Made by a program: the position numbers and the translations under genes. Below the pieces are notes generated by a model. It saw nothing but the letters and a program-made list of their open reading frames with translations, did not search any database and was not told the origin of the DNA. Positions 46,401 to 56,426 of a DNA stretch of 64,000 bases are shown piece after piece (the first letter of the stretch is position 1; each line of letters opens with the position of its first letter). The DNA is from Ampelocalamus luodianensis (taxonomy: Eukaryota > Streptophyta > Magnoliopsida > Poales > Poaceae), in the NCBI GenBank assembly GCA_036346255.1, contig JAYEVH010000210.1, positions 1 through 64,000 on the forward strand, in the 5' to 3' direction.

Positions 46401-47581
46401 CAAGTGACGGCTAGAGACTCACCGAGCGCCAAAAGGCTCGCGGAGCCGAGATCACCGGAGACGAGAAGGCGGTCGCTCCGCAAAACTGGACGACAAGGAT
46501 CCGTAATGGGCAAAATGGAGGCGGCGATGAACAAGGACCACGATGGCGCGGCCGCGAATCAAGGCGGCACTAACACGGTGATGTCGCCATTGGCTTCAAC
46601 CCGCGAGACAAAGAAACCGCGAGAAATCACGAGGAAGCAAGCGAGAAAAAGTGGGTGAGCTCAAAGGCTTTATGAAGTCGTGGCGATGCCTCCCACCGAC
46701 ACGATGGCAAAGGTGGCGGCGACGAGGTACGTGGCACCCATGCGCGATCCACCGCGAGCTCGGTGAGCGCGAGAAGACGAGGCGACATCGACAGTGGGGT
46801 CCACTTGTCGAAAGAAGCAAAGCGGTGCGAGACGGACTAAGTGTAGTTCACGATTTGGTCCGACTCGATCAAGAAGGCGTCGACCGCAGGATCTCAAATG
46901 GACGGTACCGAGATTGGTGTATGCATTTAGACAGGTCGACGAGGCAAGCAATGTGGACCGTTCGATCTCCATCGGACGGCTGATAGCCATCGGGATCGCG
47001 CGGTGCAGCTAGGCGGTGCGACCGAGTCAAGTGGTGCGGGTCGGACTCGAGCCCAAGTGGGGTTTGAACCCGAGGAACAGTGATTTCAGATTTGAATTAG
47101 AAAGACAGAGAGGGTTTTGGGAATTTTTAGAGGTAGCTCCAGGGCTCCAAAAATTTCGAAATTTTTATGGTAGCTAACTGGAACAGAGGACTCCCTTGTG
47201 TAATTTTTCCAGGAGTTCTCATGCATTAGATTTCTCCCAAGAAAATTCACAAGCTGCTGCCTAAGGGTTTGACCAGATTTCTAAACTGGTTTGACTTGGG
47301 CATTTGAAATAGCAACTAAAATCTAAAAATTGTGAAATAATTCAGGGAGGTAGATAGGATGATCAAGATGATAGGAAAAATAATTTCAGAAGATGATCAC
47401 AAGTTTGAAAGCTAAGAATTTGCTGATAACAATTTCTATTCACAAGAATTTAATTCTAGAAAATGGAAATTGCTAGGGAAAATTTGGAAAACTTCCAAAT
47501 GATTTGATGAGACAACAAAAGTTTTTATTTCTCCTCAAAATTTTACATTGGAAATACAAACCCTAAGCTAGGGCTGTTACA
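43449..47581 (-). mobile_element. Solo LTR G (4133 bp) inside element F
   Basis: Starts TGTGAGGACCCC and ends GGGCTGTTACA on plus (sense TGTAACAGCCC...GGGGTCCTCACA). Flanks TGTTC (43444-43448) and TGTTC (47582-47586) are identical, and the protein of F reads through in frame when it is removed. It has the palindrome CTATTCGAATAG (44246-44257) and a GC-rich promoter/leader part (~45990-47060). No internal region. A long-LTR Gypsy, probably of the Tekay/Del type. Confidence 0.95.
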
Positions 47582-49259
47582 TGTTCCTTCTTATCCTCTC
47601 TACTACACTCGTCGTCCGCAAGTTGAGGATTCTTCTGATGGGTCATCTTCTTCGGCCTCTCCCCCTCAATGTGCTCTTCGTGATCGCCAGTCTATTTGGC
47701 CTCCTGAGCGCTTTGGTTTTGATGCTGCTGCTCTTGCCGAACCGACCTCTTATCGTGATGCTGCTGTTCATCAAGAATGGTAGCATGCGATGGTAGATAA
47801 TATTGCTTCCCTTGAGCGTACTGGCATGTGGGATCTTGTCCCTCTTTCCGCGCGTGTTACTCCTATCATGTACAAGTGGGTCTACAAGGTTAATACCCAC
47901 TCTGATGTTATCTTGAGCGCTACAAGGCTCGTCTCGTGGCACGTAGTTTTTAGCAGGAGCATGGTCGTGATTATAATGAGACTTTTGCTCCTACGGCTCA
48001 CATGACCACTGTTCGCACTCTTCTTGCTGTGGTATCTGTTCGGGCATGGTCCATCTCTCAACTTGATGTCAAGAATACCTTTCTCAATAGTGAGCTGCGT
48101 GAGGAGGTTTATATGCAGCCACCACCGGGGTATTCTATTTCTAAGGGTATGGTTTGTCACATTCGTCGATCTCTTTACAGCCTCAAGCAAGCTCCTCGTG
48201 TTTGGTTTGACCGTTTCTCTTCTGTTGTCACTACAGCTGGTTTATCTGCCAGTGCTCATGATCCTGCTTTTTTTATTCACAATTCGCCTCGTGGTCACAC
48301 ACTTCTCCTTTTATATATTGATAATATGATCATTGCTGGAGATGATTCTCAGTACATCACTTTTGTTAAGGAGCGTCTTAATGAGCAGTTTCTTATGTCA
48401 GATCTGGGTCCTCTTCACTAGTTTCTTAGGGTTGAGGTTATTTCTATGCTTGAGGGTTTCTATCTGTCCTAAGAAAAGTATGTCTAGGATCTTCTTGATC
48501 GTACTTCTCTTACTAATCAGTACACCGCCGTGACTCATATAGAGCTTAATATTCATCTTTGGCCCGCTGATGGTGAGCCTCTTACTAATCCTACTCGCTA
48601 TTGTCACCTTGTTGGGAGTCTTGTTTATCTGGGTGTCATTCGTTTTGACATTTCATACCTTATTCATATCTTGAGTTAGTTTGTTTCTGCTCCTACTCAG
48701 CTCTATTATAGTCATCTTCTTCGTGTTCTATGATATCTTTGTGGAACCATTACTCATGGTCTGTTTTTCCCTCGCTCCAGCTCTTTACAGCTCCAGGCAT
48801 ATTCTGATGCTACTTGGGCTAGTGACCACTCTGATCGCTGGTCTCTCTCTACCTATTGTGGTTTTTATGGTGGTTTTCTCATTGCTTGGAAGACTAAGAA
48901 GCAGATAGCAATTTCTCATTCGAGTGCTGGGGCTGAGTTGTGAGCTATGGCTTTGTTGACTTCAGAGGTTACTTGGCTACGGTGGTTACTTGAGAATTTT
49001 AGTGTTTGGTCAAAGACCTACTTCTCTTTTGTCTGACAGTACAGGTACTATTAGCATTGCTAAAGATTCGGTGAAGCATGAACTTACAGAGCATATTGGT
49101 GTTGATGCTTCCTACATGCGGACACAGGTGCAGGACTGGGTTGTTGCTCTTCAGTGTGTACCATCAGAGCATCAGTTGGCAGAGTTCTTTACAAAGGCAC
49201 AGACTAGAGCCCAGCACAGCTTCTATCTCTCCAAACTTTATGTGGTTGATCCACTATAA
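47582..49259 (+). pseudogene. Copia element F: reverse transcriptase and RNase H, broken
   Basis: RT motifs in order: MYKWVYKVNTHSDV; TVRTLLAVVSVRAWSISQLDVKNTFLNSEL (palm Asp present); EEVYMQPPPGYS; SLYSLKQAPRVWFDRF; then LLYIDNMIIAGDD where the catalytic Y-V-D-D has become Y-I-D-N. RNase H follows: SDATWASDHSDRWSLST near 48800, then WKTKKQIAISHSSAGAEL and HIGVDASYMRTQVQDW. At least eight stops, mostly at codons that a single C-to-T change would produce, plus frameshifts. It ends just before the PPT. Confidence 0.75.
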
Positions 49260-49261
49260 GT

Positions 49262-49270
49262 TTGAGGGGG
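49262..49270 (+). other. Polypurine tract of element F
   Basis: TTGAGGGGG immediately precedes the 3' LTR start TGTTAGATG. Confidence 0.8.
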
Positions 49271-49397
49271 TGTTAGATGTATTATTACCTGTGTATTTCT
49301 CCTGTTGTATAAGGAGTTATGTGCATATATGTCATACATGTACATGTATATATATTGGCCATTGGCCTTATTATGAAGGCAAGCGCTATTCATAACA
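49271..49397 (+). mobile_element. 3' LTR of element F
   Basis: 127 bp, TGTTAGATG...CATTCATAACA-type ends, with the flanking copy GTATC of the target duplication. Confidence 0.9.
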
Positions 49398-49402
49398 GTA
49401 TC

Positions 49403-50490
49403 ATCGACAAAACCAGGTGGCTGTGCAACATAGACTTCCTCCTCTAAGTCGTCGTTAAGAAATGCTGATTTAACATCCATATGATGCACTTGCCAACCTT
49501 CATGGGCCGCTAAAGCAAAAAGAAGTCTTACTATCCCTATTCGGGCAACTTGCTTCTGTACATACCCTTTCGTCACAAGCCATACTTTGTGCTTTACAAT
49601 AGCACCATTGGGATCTCTTTTCACCTTATAGATCCACTTTAGTCCGATAGCCCAAAAACTGCTTGGCAAATATGCGAGTTTCCAGGTGTCATTTTCCATA
49701 ATAGAGTTGATCTCCTCTTGCATGGTTTGTTGCCACTGCAAGTGTTTAATTTCCTTCTCAAAATTTTCAGGTTCTTTTGCTAAGCCAAAAATACAACTCT
49801 TCCTCTGTTTCAATGGGATTAGTTTGATCATAAATCTCAGACAAGCCGTACTAGCTTCCACTCCTCTTGAAAAACAATATCAAATGTAGATGGCCCCCGG
49901 ACGAGAGAGCGAGAACCATCCAAAACAGCTTCCTACTGCTGTAAGGACACACCATATGCACCTCTTGTATTAATATCTTGTCGATGGAACCCACCTCCTG
50001 TGCTTTGACCTTCCCAGCCAATTCCTTGGCCTCCTGAGCTTGCTGCATGTGCAGCTCTTTGGCCACCCACTGCTGCCTTCTGAGCTTGTGCGCTGGCTTG
50101 TGCATGGGGCCACCACGTGGGGCCCTCTACCTTGTGCGCCACTGCCTGGGCCAACCAAACTGTCGGCTGTGCCTTCGTAGCCGCTGTGACCTGCGCCTGG
50201 ATGTCCATGGGGCCCGTCGGCTAAAACTCCAGAGCCGCCTGCTGTGCCAACTGCTTGTGAGCCATTTTCTGGAACTCCCAAACTGCCACTTTGACTGCCT
50301 GCATCGAGAGGTGGATATTTCTGCCTCTTCGCCCGAAACTAAAAAAAGTGAAACTACTTTGTTCCATATCTAGCTAGATTCCTCAGTTCCACTCCCCATT
50401 TTCTTCAAAAACATCCCTTAATTTTTTTTGTGTCTCAGGCTCGAACAGGCGATGGGCCTTGCTACCCGGTTCCACTCCCAGATAGATCAT
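49403..50490 (-). pseudogene. Copia element E: RT N-terminal half and linker
   Basis: Reading leftward from ~49861: HLQWQQTMQEEINSIMENDTW, KWIYKVKRDPNGAIVKHKVW, KGYVQKQ, LLFALAAHEGWQVHHMDVKSAFLNDDLEEEVYV and QPPGFVDD. These are the fingers and first palm motif of Copia RT, with the palm Asp in MDVKSAFL. The frame is cut at 49403 by element F and resumes at 41585. 49850-50280 encodes a low-complexity Ala/Gln/Gly linker between integrase and RT. Confidence 0.8.
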
Positions 50491-51630
50491 CTGCCTACTC
50501 TAGTCATCAAGCTTCTTGGTATAGGTGTTCACCTTTGCATATGCAATACAACCAGATACCCGTACGTGCGTCAGACTTGGCTTCTTTCTTGACCATGCTT
50601 CATATAGGGTGACATCATCTAGCACCTTTGTTGCAGCTCTATTGAGGATATAAACTGCATATCGTACCGCTTCACCCCAAAACTTTCCTGGGAGGGACTT
50701 GGTCTTCAAAAGACTGCGTGTCATTGTCATCACCGTGCGATTCCGCCGCTATTTAACTCTGTTTTGCTGTGGTGAGTACAGAGCTGTGAAATAGTGCTTG
50801 ATCCCGTTTGCTTCACATATCGTCTCAAATTCCTTGGACAGGAACTCCCCCTCCACGGTCTGATCTGATGGCCTTTACATTGTGATCAGATTCGTTCTCC
50901 ACTTGCGTCACAAATTTTTTGAATGCACTTTTTGCATTTCCCTTCGTTTTCAGCATGTACACCCACATCGTCCTGGAATAATCATCCACAAAAAGAAAGA
51001 AATATTGATTACCCGGTAGTGTGGGGTGTGATCAGCCACATAGATCCAAGTGAATCACCTCGGTGGCGTGGCATCGTCCTCACTTGCGCGCGTAAACGGA
51101 CTCCTCGCTTGTTTCGCCACTAGGCACCCCTCATAAATTTGTAAGGGGTGGTTGATATTAGGCAGCCCGATCACCATCTCTTTATCAACCATCCGTTTCA
51201 GATACTGAAAATTTATATGCCCAAGTCTTGCATGCCATAACCACTTTGGCTTCTCTAGGCTGCTCTTCAGACAAACCGACTTATATGTTTTTAAGAAAAC
51301 TTTGTACAACCAGTTCGGGAATCTTTTCATCTTTATCAATAGATCTTTGTTTTTACCATAAATACACAAGAACTCATCCTGCAACTCCACCCTGCACCCT
51401 TCCTCCACCAACTGCCGGAGACTGAGTATGTTATTGCACAAACTCGGTATAAAGTAAATTTCAAGTAGCATCTTTTGATCGCCGTTCTTGCATTGCAATA
51501 ACATTGATCCTTTGCCTCTTATCTGTACCGTAGAGCCGTCGCCAAACTTGACTTTGCCCGAAATCTTTTCGTTAAGCTCATGGAACATAGAACGATCTCT
51601 CGTCATGTGATTGCTTGCTCTATTGTCCAA
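50491..51630 (-). pseudogene. Copia element E: protease remnant, pre-integrase and integrase
   Basis: 51055-51630 begins LDNRASNHMTRDRSMFHEL, the protease site with D-N-R in place of D-T-G. It includes KVKFGDGSTVQIRGKG and LWHARLGHINFQYLKRM (pre-integrase H-x4-H), then a C-x2-C remnant (EGCLVAKQARSPF). Integrase core remnants follow to about 50740. The conserved C-terminal part at 50500-50733 reads LPGKFWGEAVRYAVYILNRAATKVL. Stops and frameshifts occur throughout. Confidence 0.75.
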
Positions 51631-51633
51631 GTA

Positions 51634-52010
51634 TCATAGGTCAGTGTGATCATGGTTATCTCCCTCCGTGCGTAGTTTAGGAACTACGTTTTCCTCGTTC
51701 AGCATCACCATGACCGACGCCTCTTTGACACATAAGGAGAGAAGTAGGGTCGGCTTGTCGGCGAACTCGTTTGCCAACTGGGTTTCTCCCTCTTGGAGAT
51801 TCTCGAGGTCAACTCTCTCGTACATCTTCTGAAGCGTCGTTTGATCCATCTTGTCATCTTCCCCCGTCTTCTCCTTCGGATCGACTGCACCCCAAACTCC
51901 TTGAGCGCGCATGTTCGCCTTTATCTTCATTACTCATACCGGGTAATTGTCGGTCATCGGGAGAGGATATTGTTGGAGGGAGATTAGCCTATCCTGAGCC
52001 TTCGCTTTTT
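51634..52010 (-). pseudogene. Copia element E: gag N-terminal remnant
   Basis: KIKANMRAQGVWGAVDP is the conserved start of a Copia UBN2-type gag. After about 30 residues the sequence jumps to the last part before the protease, so most of gag, including the zinc knuckle, is deleted. An upstream stop (near 51955) separates it from a YPLPMTDNYPV segment typical of the very N-terminus. Confidence 0.65.
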
Positions 52011-52044
52011 CACCTATGATCTTCAGATAACACCAAGATCAACA

Positions 52045-52057
52045 GGCTCTGGTACCA
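52045..52057 (-). other. Primer-binding site of element E
   Basis: The minus strand reads TGGTACCAGAGCC two bases after the LTR end. It is an initiator-Met-type PBS with one mismatch. Confidence 0.8.
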
Positions 52058-52059
52058 AT

Positions 52060-52251
52060 TATTGGAATTTTTTCTTGACCTTTGCACTATTACTTAGTTC
52101 TTTCAAGAGAAAACGATGATCTTCCACAGAAACGATGCGCTCGGCTCTTCGCCGTCGTAGTTGCACTTGCTTTTGGCGCGGGACCACGCCCTTGTCTCCA
52201 CGACGTGATCCGGCTGGAAGCACAGGAAACGATGTCTTTGCTCGAAGCACC
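52060..52251 (-). mobile_element. 5' LTR of element E, left part
   Basis: Homologous to 39833-40035 of the 3' LTR. Its first bases are TATTGGAA (terminal CA mutated to TA on the minus strand). It stops at the MULE insertion point; the rest is at 63740-64000. Confidence 0.9.
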
Positions 52252-52340
52252 GAAGTTCGGACGCTTTTGGCTCCCTACGTATCAAATTTTCCAAAACTAG
52301 CATCCCCATCCTCCAAATTCCAAAAGTGGCTTCGTCGGCC
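52252..52340 (+). repeat. Left TIR of the MULE
   Basis: The first ~28 bases align with the complement of 63712-63739. After a left-end insertion, CAAATTCCAAAAGTGGCTTCG aligns with the TAATTCCAAATGTGGCCTC part of the right TIR. Confidence 0.75.
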
Positions 52341-53489
52341 CACGTCCTGCGGCCCTGCACCGCAGCGAAAAAGCCGCGTTCGTGCAAAGCGACACGAGGG
52401 TGCCGCGTCCCATGCCGCAGAGGCACTTGCCGCGTCTCCCGCCGCAGTCCCGCGCCTCGCGCCACCCGGCCGCAGAGGTCGCCCACTTACGGGCTCGCTC
52501 ACAGTCCGCGCGCCGCTACGTCGTGGCGCCGCCCGCTCGCCTCGCCGCCGCGCGCGCGCGCTGGCCTGCAGCCGCCGCGCCACGCGTCGGCTCGCGCGCC
52601 GCCCTTAGGATGCCTGCCGGCCTGTGGCGATGTCTCTGAACAAACGAGCACAAAGAATAAAACGAGACTGGTTCTTCTTGTTCTCTTTCTCCTCTGCATT
52701 CTAGTTTCTAGTTTCCTCATTGAGGCAAAGAAGTGAGAGAAAGCGAAGCGAGAGAGGAAGAGAAGGTCGCGAAGCGCAGCAGATGAGAAGGTAGCGGCAA
52801 GCGAGAGGAAGAGAAGGTAGTAGCGAAGCGATCCAGAATTGCGAGATCTCGCAGCTTGTGCTTGTGTTCATCGTGTTTTGCACTCTTTTTGAAGGTAATT
52901 ATGGTCGACACGCAGTATTTCTATAGATTTAGCAATGTGATTAGCACGTAGTTTGTTATTGTAGAAAAACAGTAGTTTTAGTTGGTAGTCGGTGTATGCC
53001 CTTGCTTGACTTAGAAGATTTAATGTTGTTAGTGTTTTAAATTTGTACTAAGTGTGGGACCTGTTGTAGCAAAGTCAATGGTAGCTTCGAAATATTAAAC
53101 AATATCGTACCTAACGTCAGGACGATTTTAATGGAAACAATGGTTAGTACAATGGTAGCTTCAAAATATTCATGATACGCGATAGAAATACAATTGAAAA
53201 GATATTGTACAGTGGGATTTACAAAATTTAGATTTCCTATATTTTGAGGAAAATATATAGTACTTTAAATTACGAAGAAATTTCACAGTGGTTTGCACTG
53301 TGTTATGAAACTTAAAAGTTTAAAAATATTCTGAGGCCGTAAAACGTGTGATTAAAATGCGCATGATACGTGATAGGAATACAATTGAAAACATAGAGTC
53401 TGGAAAGATGATATAGGATAGCAGTTGCTAGATGTACCCATTGCATATAAGTTGTTTCATTCTTCGTATGCACCTGTGTTAGGTACTTC
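52341..53489. other. MULE leader: GC-rich block, GA-rich repeat, putative leader intron
   Basis: 52341-52640 is GC-rich with open frames on both strands but no domain. 52733-52835 is made of GAGAGGAAGAGAAGGT/GCGAAGCG repeats. A donor-like AAG|GTAATT occurs at 52893, with an AT-rich stretch to an acceptor-like TGTTAG at ~53482, just before the transposase ATG. This would be a leader intron of ~590 bp (inference). Confidence 0.4.
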
Positions 53490-56090
53490 ATGGCGGAGAT
53501 TCAAGATCTGCTTGTGTTCCACGGAACGGTCTCAGACGCAACAGACAAGACGGGCGGACATGTCACTGCGGCCGGAAAGTCATCCGGCGCAGGTTTGAAG
53601 GACATGAGCCTCTCGGAACTAAGGCGTGCGTGCGGTCCGCGTTGATCGCGCCATCGCAAGGATGAAGTCTGCGATCGAGGCGCTGTATGTCTCGGTGGTG
53701 GGTGATAGAGGGGAAACCGTATGGCAACTTATGAAGGTGACAAGTGATGCTTCATGGGCCAATTACATGGAGGTTGTTTGCACCCCGCTGCGCGATCTAT
53801 GCGTGGCCGATGGTCTATGTTCGATTCGTGGAGAGGACGGGGACATCCGGCGTGGGTGGTTCCGGTGAGGTCTGCGATGAGGAGGAGCTCGCGTTGGTCT
53901 CCGGTGTTGGAGGAGACGCAGCAGGAAGTGGGCGATGCACTGAGGAGGCGTGGCGACAATTTTGAGCCCAACGAAGGAGTTGAGAGATGGTGGGCAGCCC
54001 GTATTGATTGCCGGGAGTACCTAGCGGACCACCGTAGGAAGGGTGCAAAGCGAGGAGGAGGAGGACGTGGAAACATCAAGTTCAAGACGAGGAAGACGAA
54101 GAAGATGGTACAGAGGTGTAGTTGGTGGTCTTGTGACCACCGACAATGCTTACGCCCCTTCAAGATTGGACGACGCCGCAGCGGCATCGCTGGTTCTCGC
54201 CACGCCGCGCGGGGCGGCGGGGTTCAATGAAGACACTCGCTCCTTGGGCGCCGCTTCCTAACAAGAGCGCCGCCCAAAGATGCTATTGCGACACGCCGTT
54301 AACATTGGAAGGACGATCGGGTGAAGAGGTTCAACCCCGACACCTACATCGTTAGGTGTATTGATGAATCTGCGGCCGAAAGGTCCGCGCGCAATGTTCA
54401 CGCATCGCGCCATCGGCTTTCGGATAACCGTGCTGAAGGACCACACATGTGAGCTAGCTGAGCCGCTTTATAGGCACCGCAACATGACGTCCTCGTATGT
54501 TGCTAGCCTGATAAGCCACCTCATCGCTGCAGATGTTTCCATTGCGCCAAAACTTCTAATGGCGGATGTTGCCAATATAGTGGGGTTCCAGGTCAGCTAC
54601 AAGAAGGTATGGCGGGCGAAACGGAAGGTACTGGAGCGAATGTTCGGGACATTCGAAGAGGGTTACAACCTAGTTCTAAGAATGTTACATCAAATCGCAG
54701 AATCAAATCCTGTGACTTACATAAGCAAGTTGGACCGTGCATCCGGATTTAAAGGGCCCAATTGTTTTATTCTTGACGTGGTCTTCGGGCCTTCACCAAA
54801 GCGATAGAAGGTTTCAAGCATCGCCGCCCGCGTGGTAACGATGGACGGCACCTTCCTATCTGGGAAGTACAAGGGTACCATCCTCGCCGCGGCCGCAGCC
54901 GATGCGAATGACCGCCATTACTCGTGGCCTTCGCAATTGTGGAGAGCGAGAACACCGATAGGCGGGCCGTGGTTCCGCCCAAAGTGAAGGAGGCGGTGGT
55001 TCAAGACCGCCGATGTGTGTGTCATCTCCGACCGCAATGTCGGGTTGCTTTGTCGCGCTGAGCACGATGCAAAACGGACGAGAGGCCGTTCGGTGGAACG
55101 ATGTCGAGCCGTTGGTGCATGAGGCATTCGCGCGAACTTCCACACAAGGTTTCAAGCAAGGACACGATGAAGATGTTCAAGAAGCTCGCATGCGTAACCA
55201 AAGGCGGAAATTGGCGTGTGGAGACAAATCGACGAGGAGACCAGAAGCATGTAAGGAACTCGCGGATGCGGAGGCAAGGGCGCGGCAGGAGGGTCGGCGA
55301 GAGTTGGGAGTTCACGCAGTGGGTTAACTCACACGCACCGACTTGGAGAAATGGTCCTCGCCGCACGACACCGGTGGTGCAAGGTACGGATCATGACGAC
55401 CAACATGTCCGAGGTATACAACGGTGTACTCAAGGGTGTCCGATCGCCGCCGACATCGCGATCGCCGAGGAGAGCCGAACCGCATCGTCGGTACTTTGTT
55501 AACAGAGCCATGATGGCCAAGAAGCATCCGAGGATGGCAAGCAATTCTCGGAAGTAATGCACGCGCATATGGAGAAGAAGATCGACAAGGCTCGTTCGAC
55601 GCTGCTCGTACCATGGATGGCGTCCGCGCGGTTCGAGATTCGGCTCGAGGAGAAGTATGTGATGGGCCACGCCAGGGGATCGAAGCGTGTCCGCACGACA
55701 GACGGCTGCCAGCACCGCAACAAGCCGCGACTTCGCACAAACCATGCTCCCATGTGTATGCGGCGGCGCCGCGTGGCGCCAGCCTCGAGCGCTACATCTC
55801 CGAGTACTACGATATCCACCACCGTATGGCACTTGGAGGCCGAGTTCCATTCATGCACGGCCCGACATGCACTACGTGGACCTCGGCCGGCAGTGAAGTG
55901 GGTGCCGAACGACGACTAAAGCAGCCCGCCGTGGAAGACGCCACCACGACGCATCCGAACGACATGGACGGCGGCCAGCGGCCAACGGGTTCGCCACCCC
56001 GCATGTAGACTTTGCAAGACGGTTGGGCACACCATCGCGCGCCCAAATAGACCTAGCACAAGCAATGCAACCGTAGCGATCGAGTTATAA
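53490..56090 (+). pseudogene. MULE transposase (mudrA-like), frameshifted
   Basis: Starts MAEIQDLLVFHGTVSD. The N-terminal domain runs to ~53800 (RADRAIA-type helix, SWANYMEVV). The DNA-binding region around 54390-54480 holds RITVLKDHTCELAEPLYRH, followed by the helical FQVSYKKVWRAKRKVLE. The catalytic core keeps the first Asp (MDGTFLSGKYKGTIL, GAC 54844-54846), the second Asp (VISDRNVGLL, GAC 55030-55032) and a Glu in MTTNMSEVYNGVLKGVR (GAG 55411-55413). A SWIM zinc finger trace (KPCSHVYAAA, ~55738) and a C-terminal CCHC-like CRLCKTVGHTIA precede the stop at 56088. About ten frameshifts and a TAG in the core make it inactive. An intact protein would excise and insert the element in the nucleus. 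Confidence 0.85.
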
Positions 56091-56426
56091 TTACGTTGTC
56101 GCCATGTTGCATGCTTATTTTAATGTCTTCGTGAGTTCTATTGTTGTATGAGTTGCATTGTGTCCGCCCTAATGTTATGTTGTATGGGTCATATGTAAAC
56201 GCATTATGGTCATATGTAATGTTATGTTGTACGGTGTGCGTATGGTGTTAATCACGACCGCATTACTAGTTGTATTGTTGCATTGTGTACGCATCAGAAT
56301 GTTATGTTGTCCGGGCATGTGTTAACGCATTATGGTTATATGACGACCCTACTTTGTTTACATTTCAATTAAAATCGAGAATGGTCATGTTTTCTTGCAG
56401 ACTAACATGTTGTTTCACTCGCAGAG
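56091..56426. repeat. Post-transposase spacer with TATGTAATGTTATGTTGTA-type repeats
   Basis: Short repeated words (CATTATGGTCATATGTAATGTTATGTTGTA and variants) fill 56110-56345. A similar cluster follows the next gene at 58890-58985. No ORF. Confidence 0.6.

Larger units (their letters stand above)
41591..49397 (+). mobile_element. Copia element F, short LTRs, inserted in E
   Basis: LTRs at 41591-41765 and 49271-49397; initiator-Met-like PBS and a PPT present. Flanks GCATC (41586-41590) and GTATC (49398-49402) are a 5-bp duplication with one change. Removing F restores an unbroken reading through the RT of E, which confirms the ends. The internal region starts almost at the protease (gag missing) and is itself split by a solo LTR at 43449-47581. 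Confidence 0.9.

Noticed and set aside
46052..47012. GC-rich frames on both strands in solo LTR G
   Set aside because: Same situation as in the other long LTRs: promoter/leader region, overlapping frames, no domain.
52887..52896. CTCTT at 52888 as the distal target duplication of element E
   Set aside because: The position is inside the MULE, and the preceding bases do not match E's LTR start; E's LTR continues at 63740.
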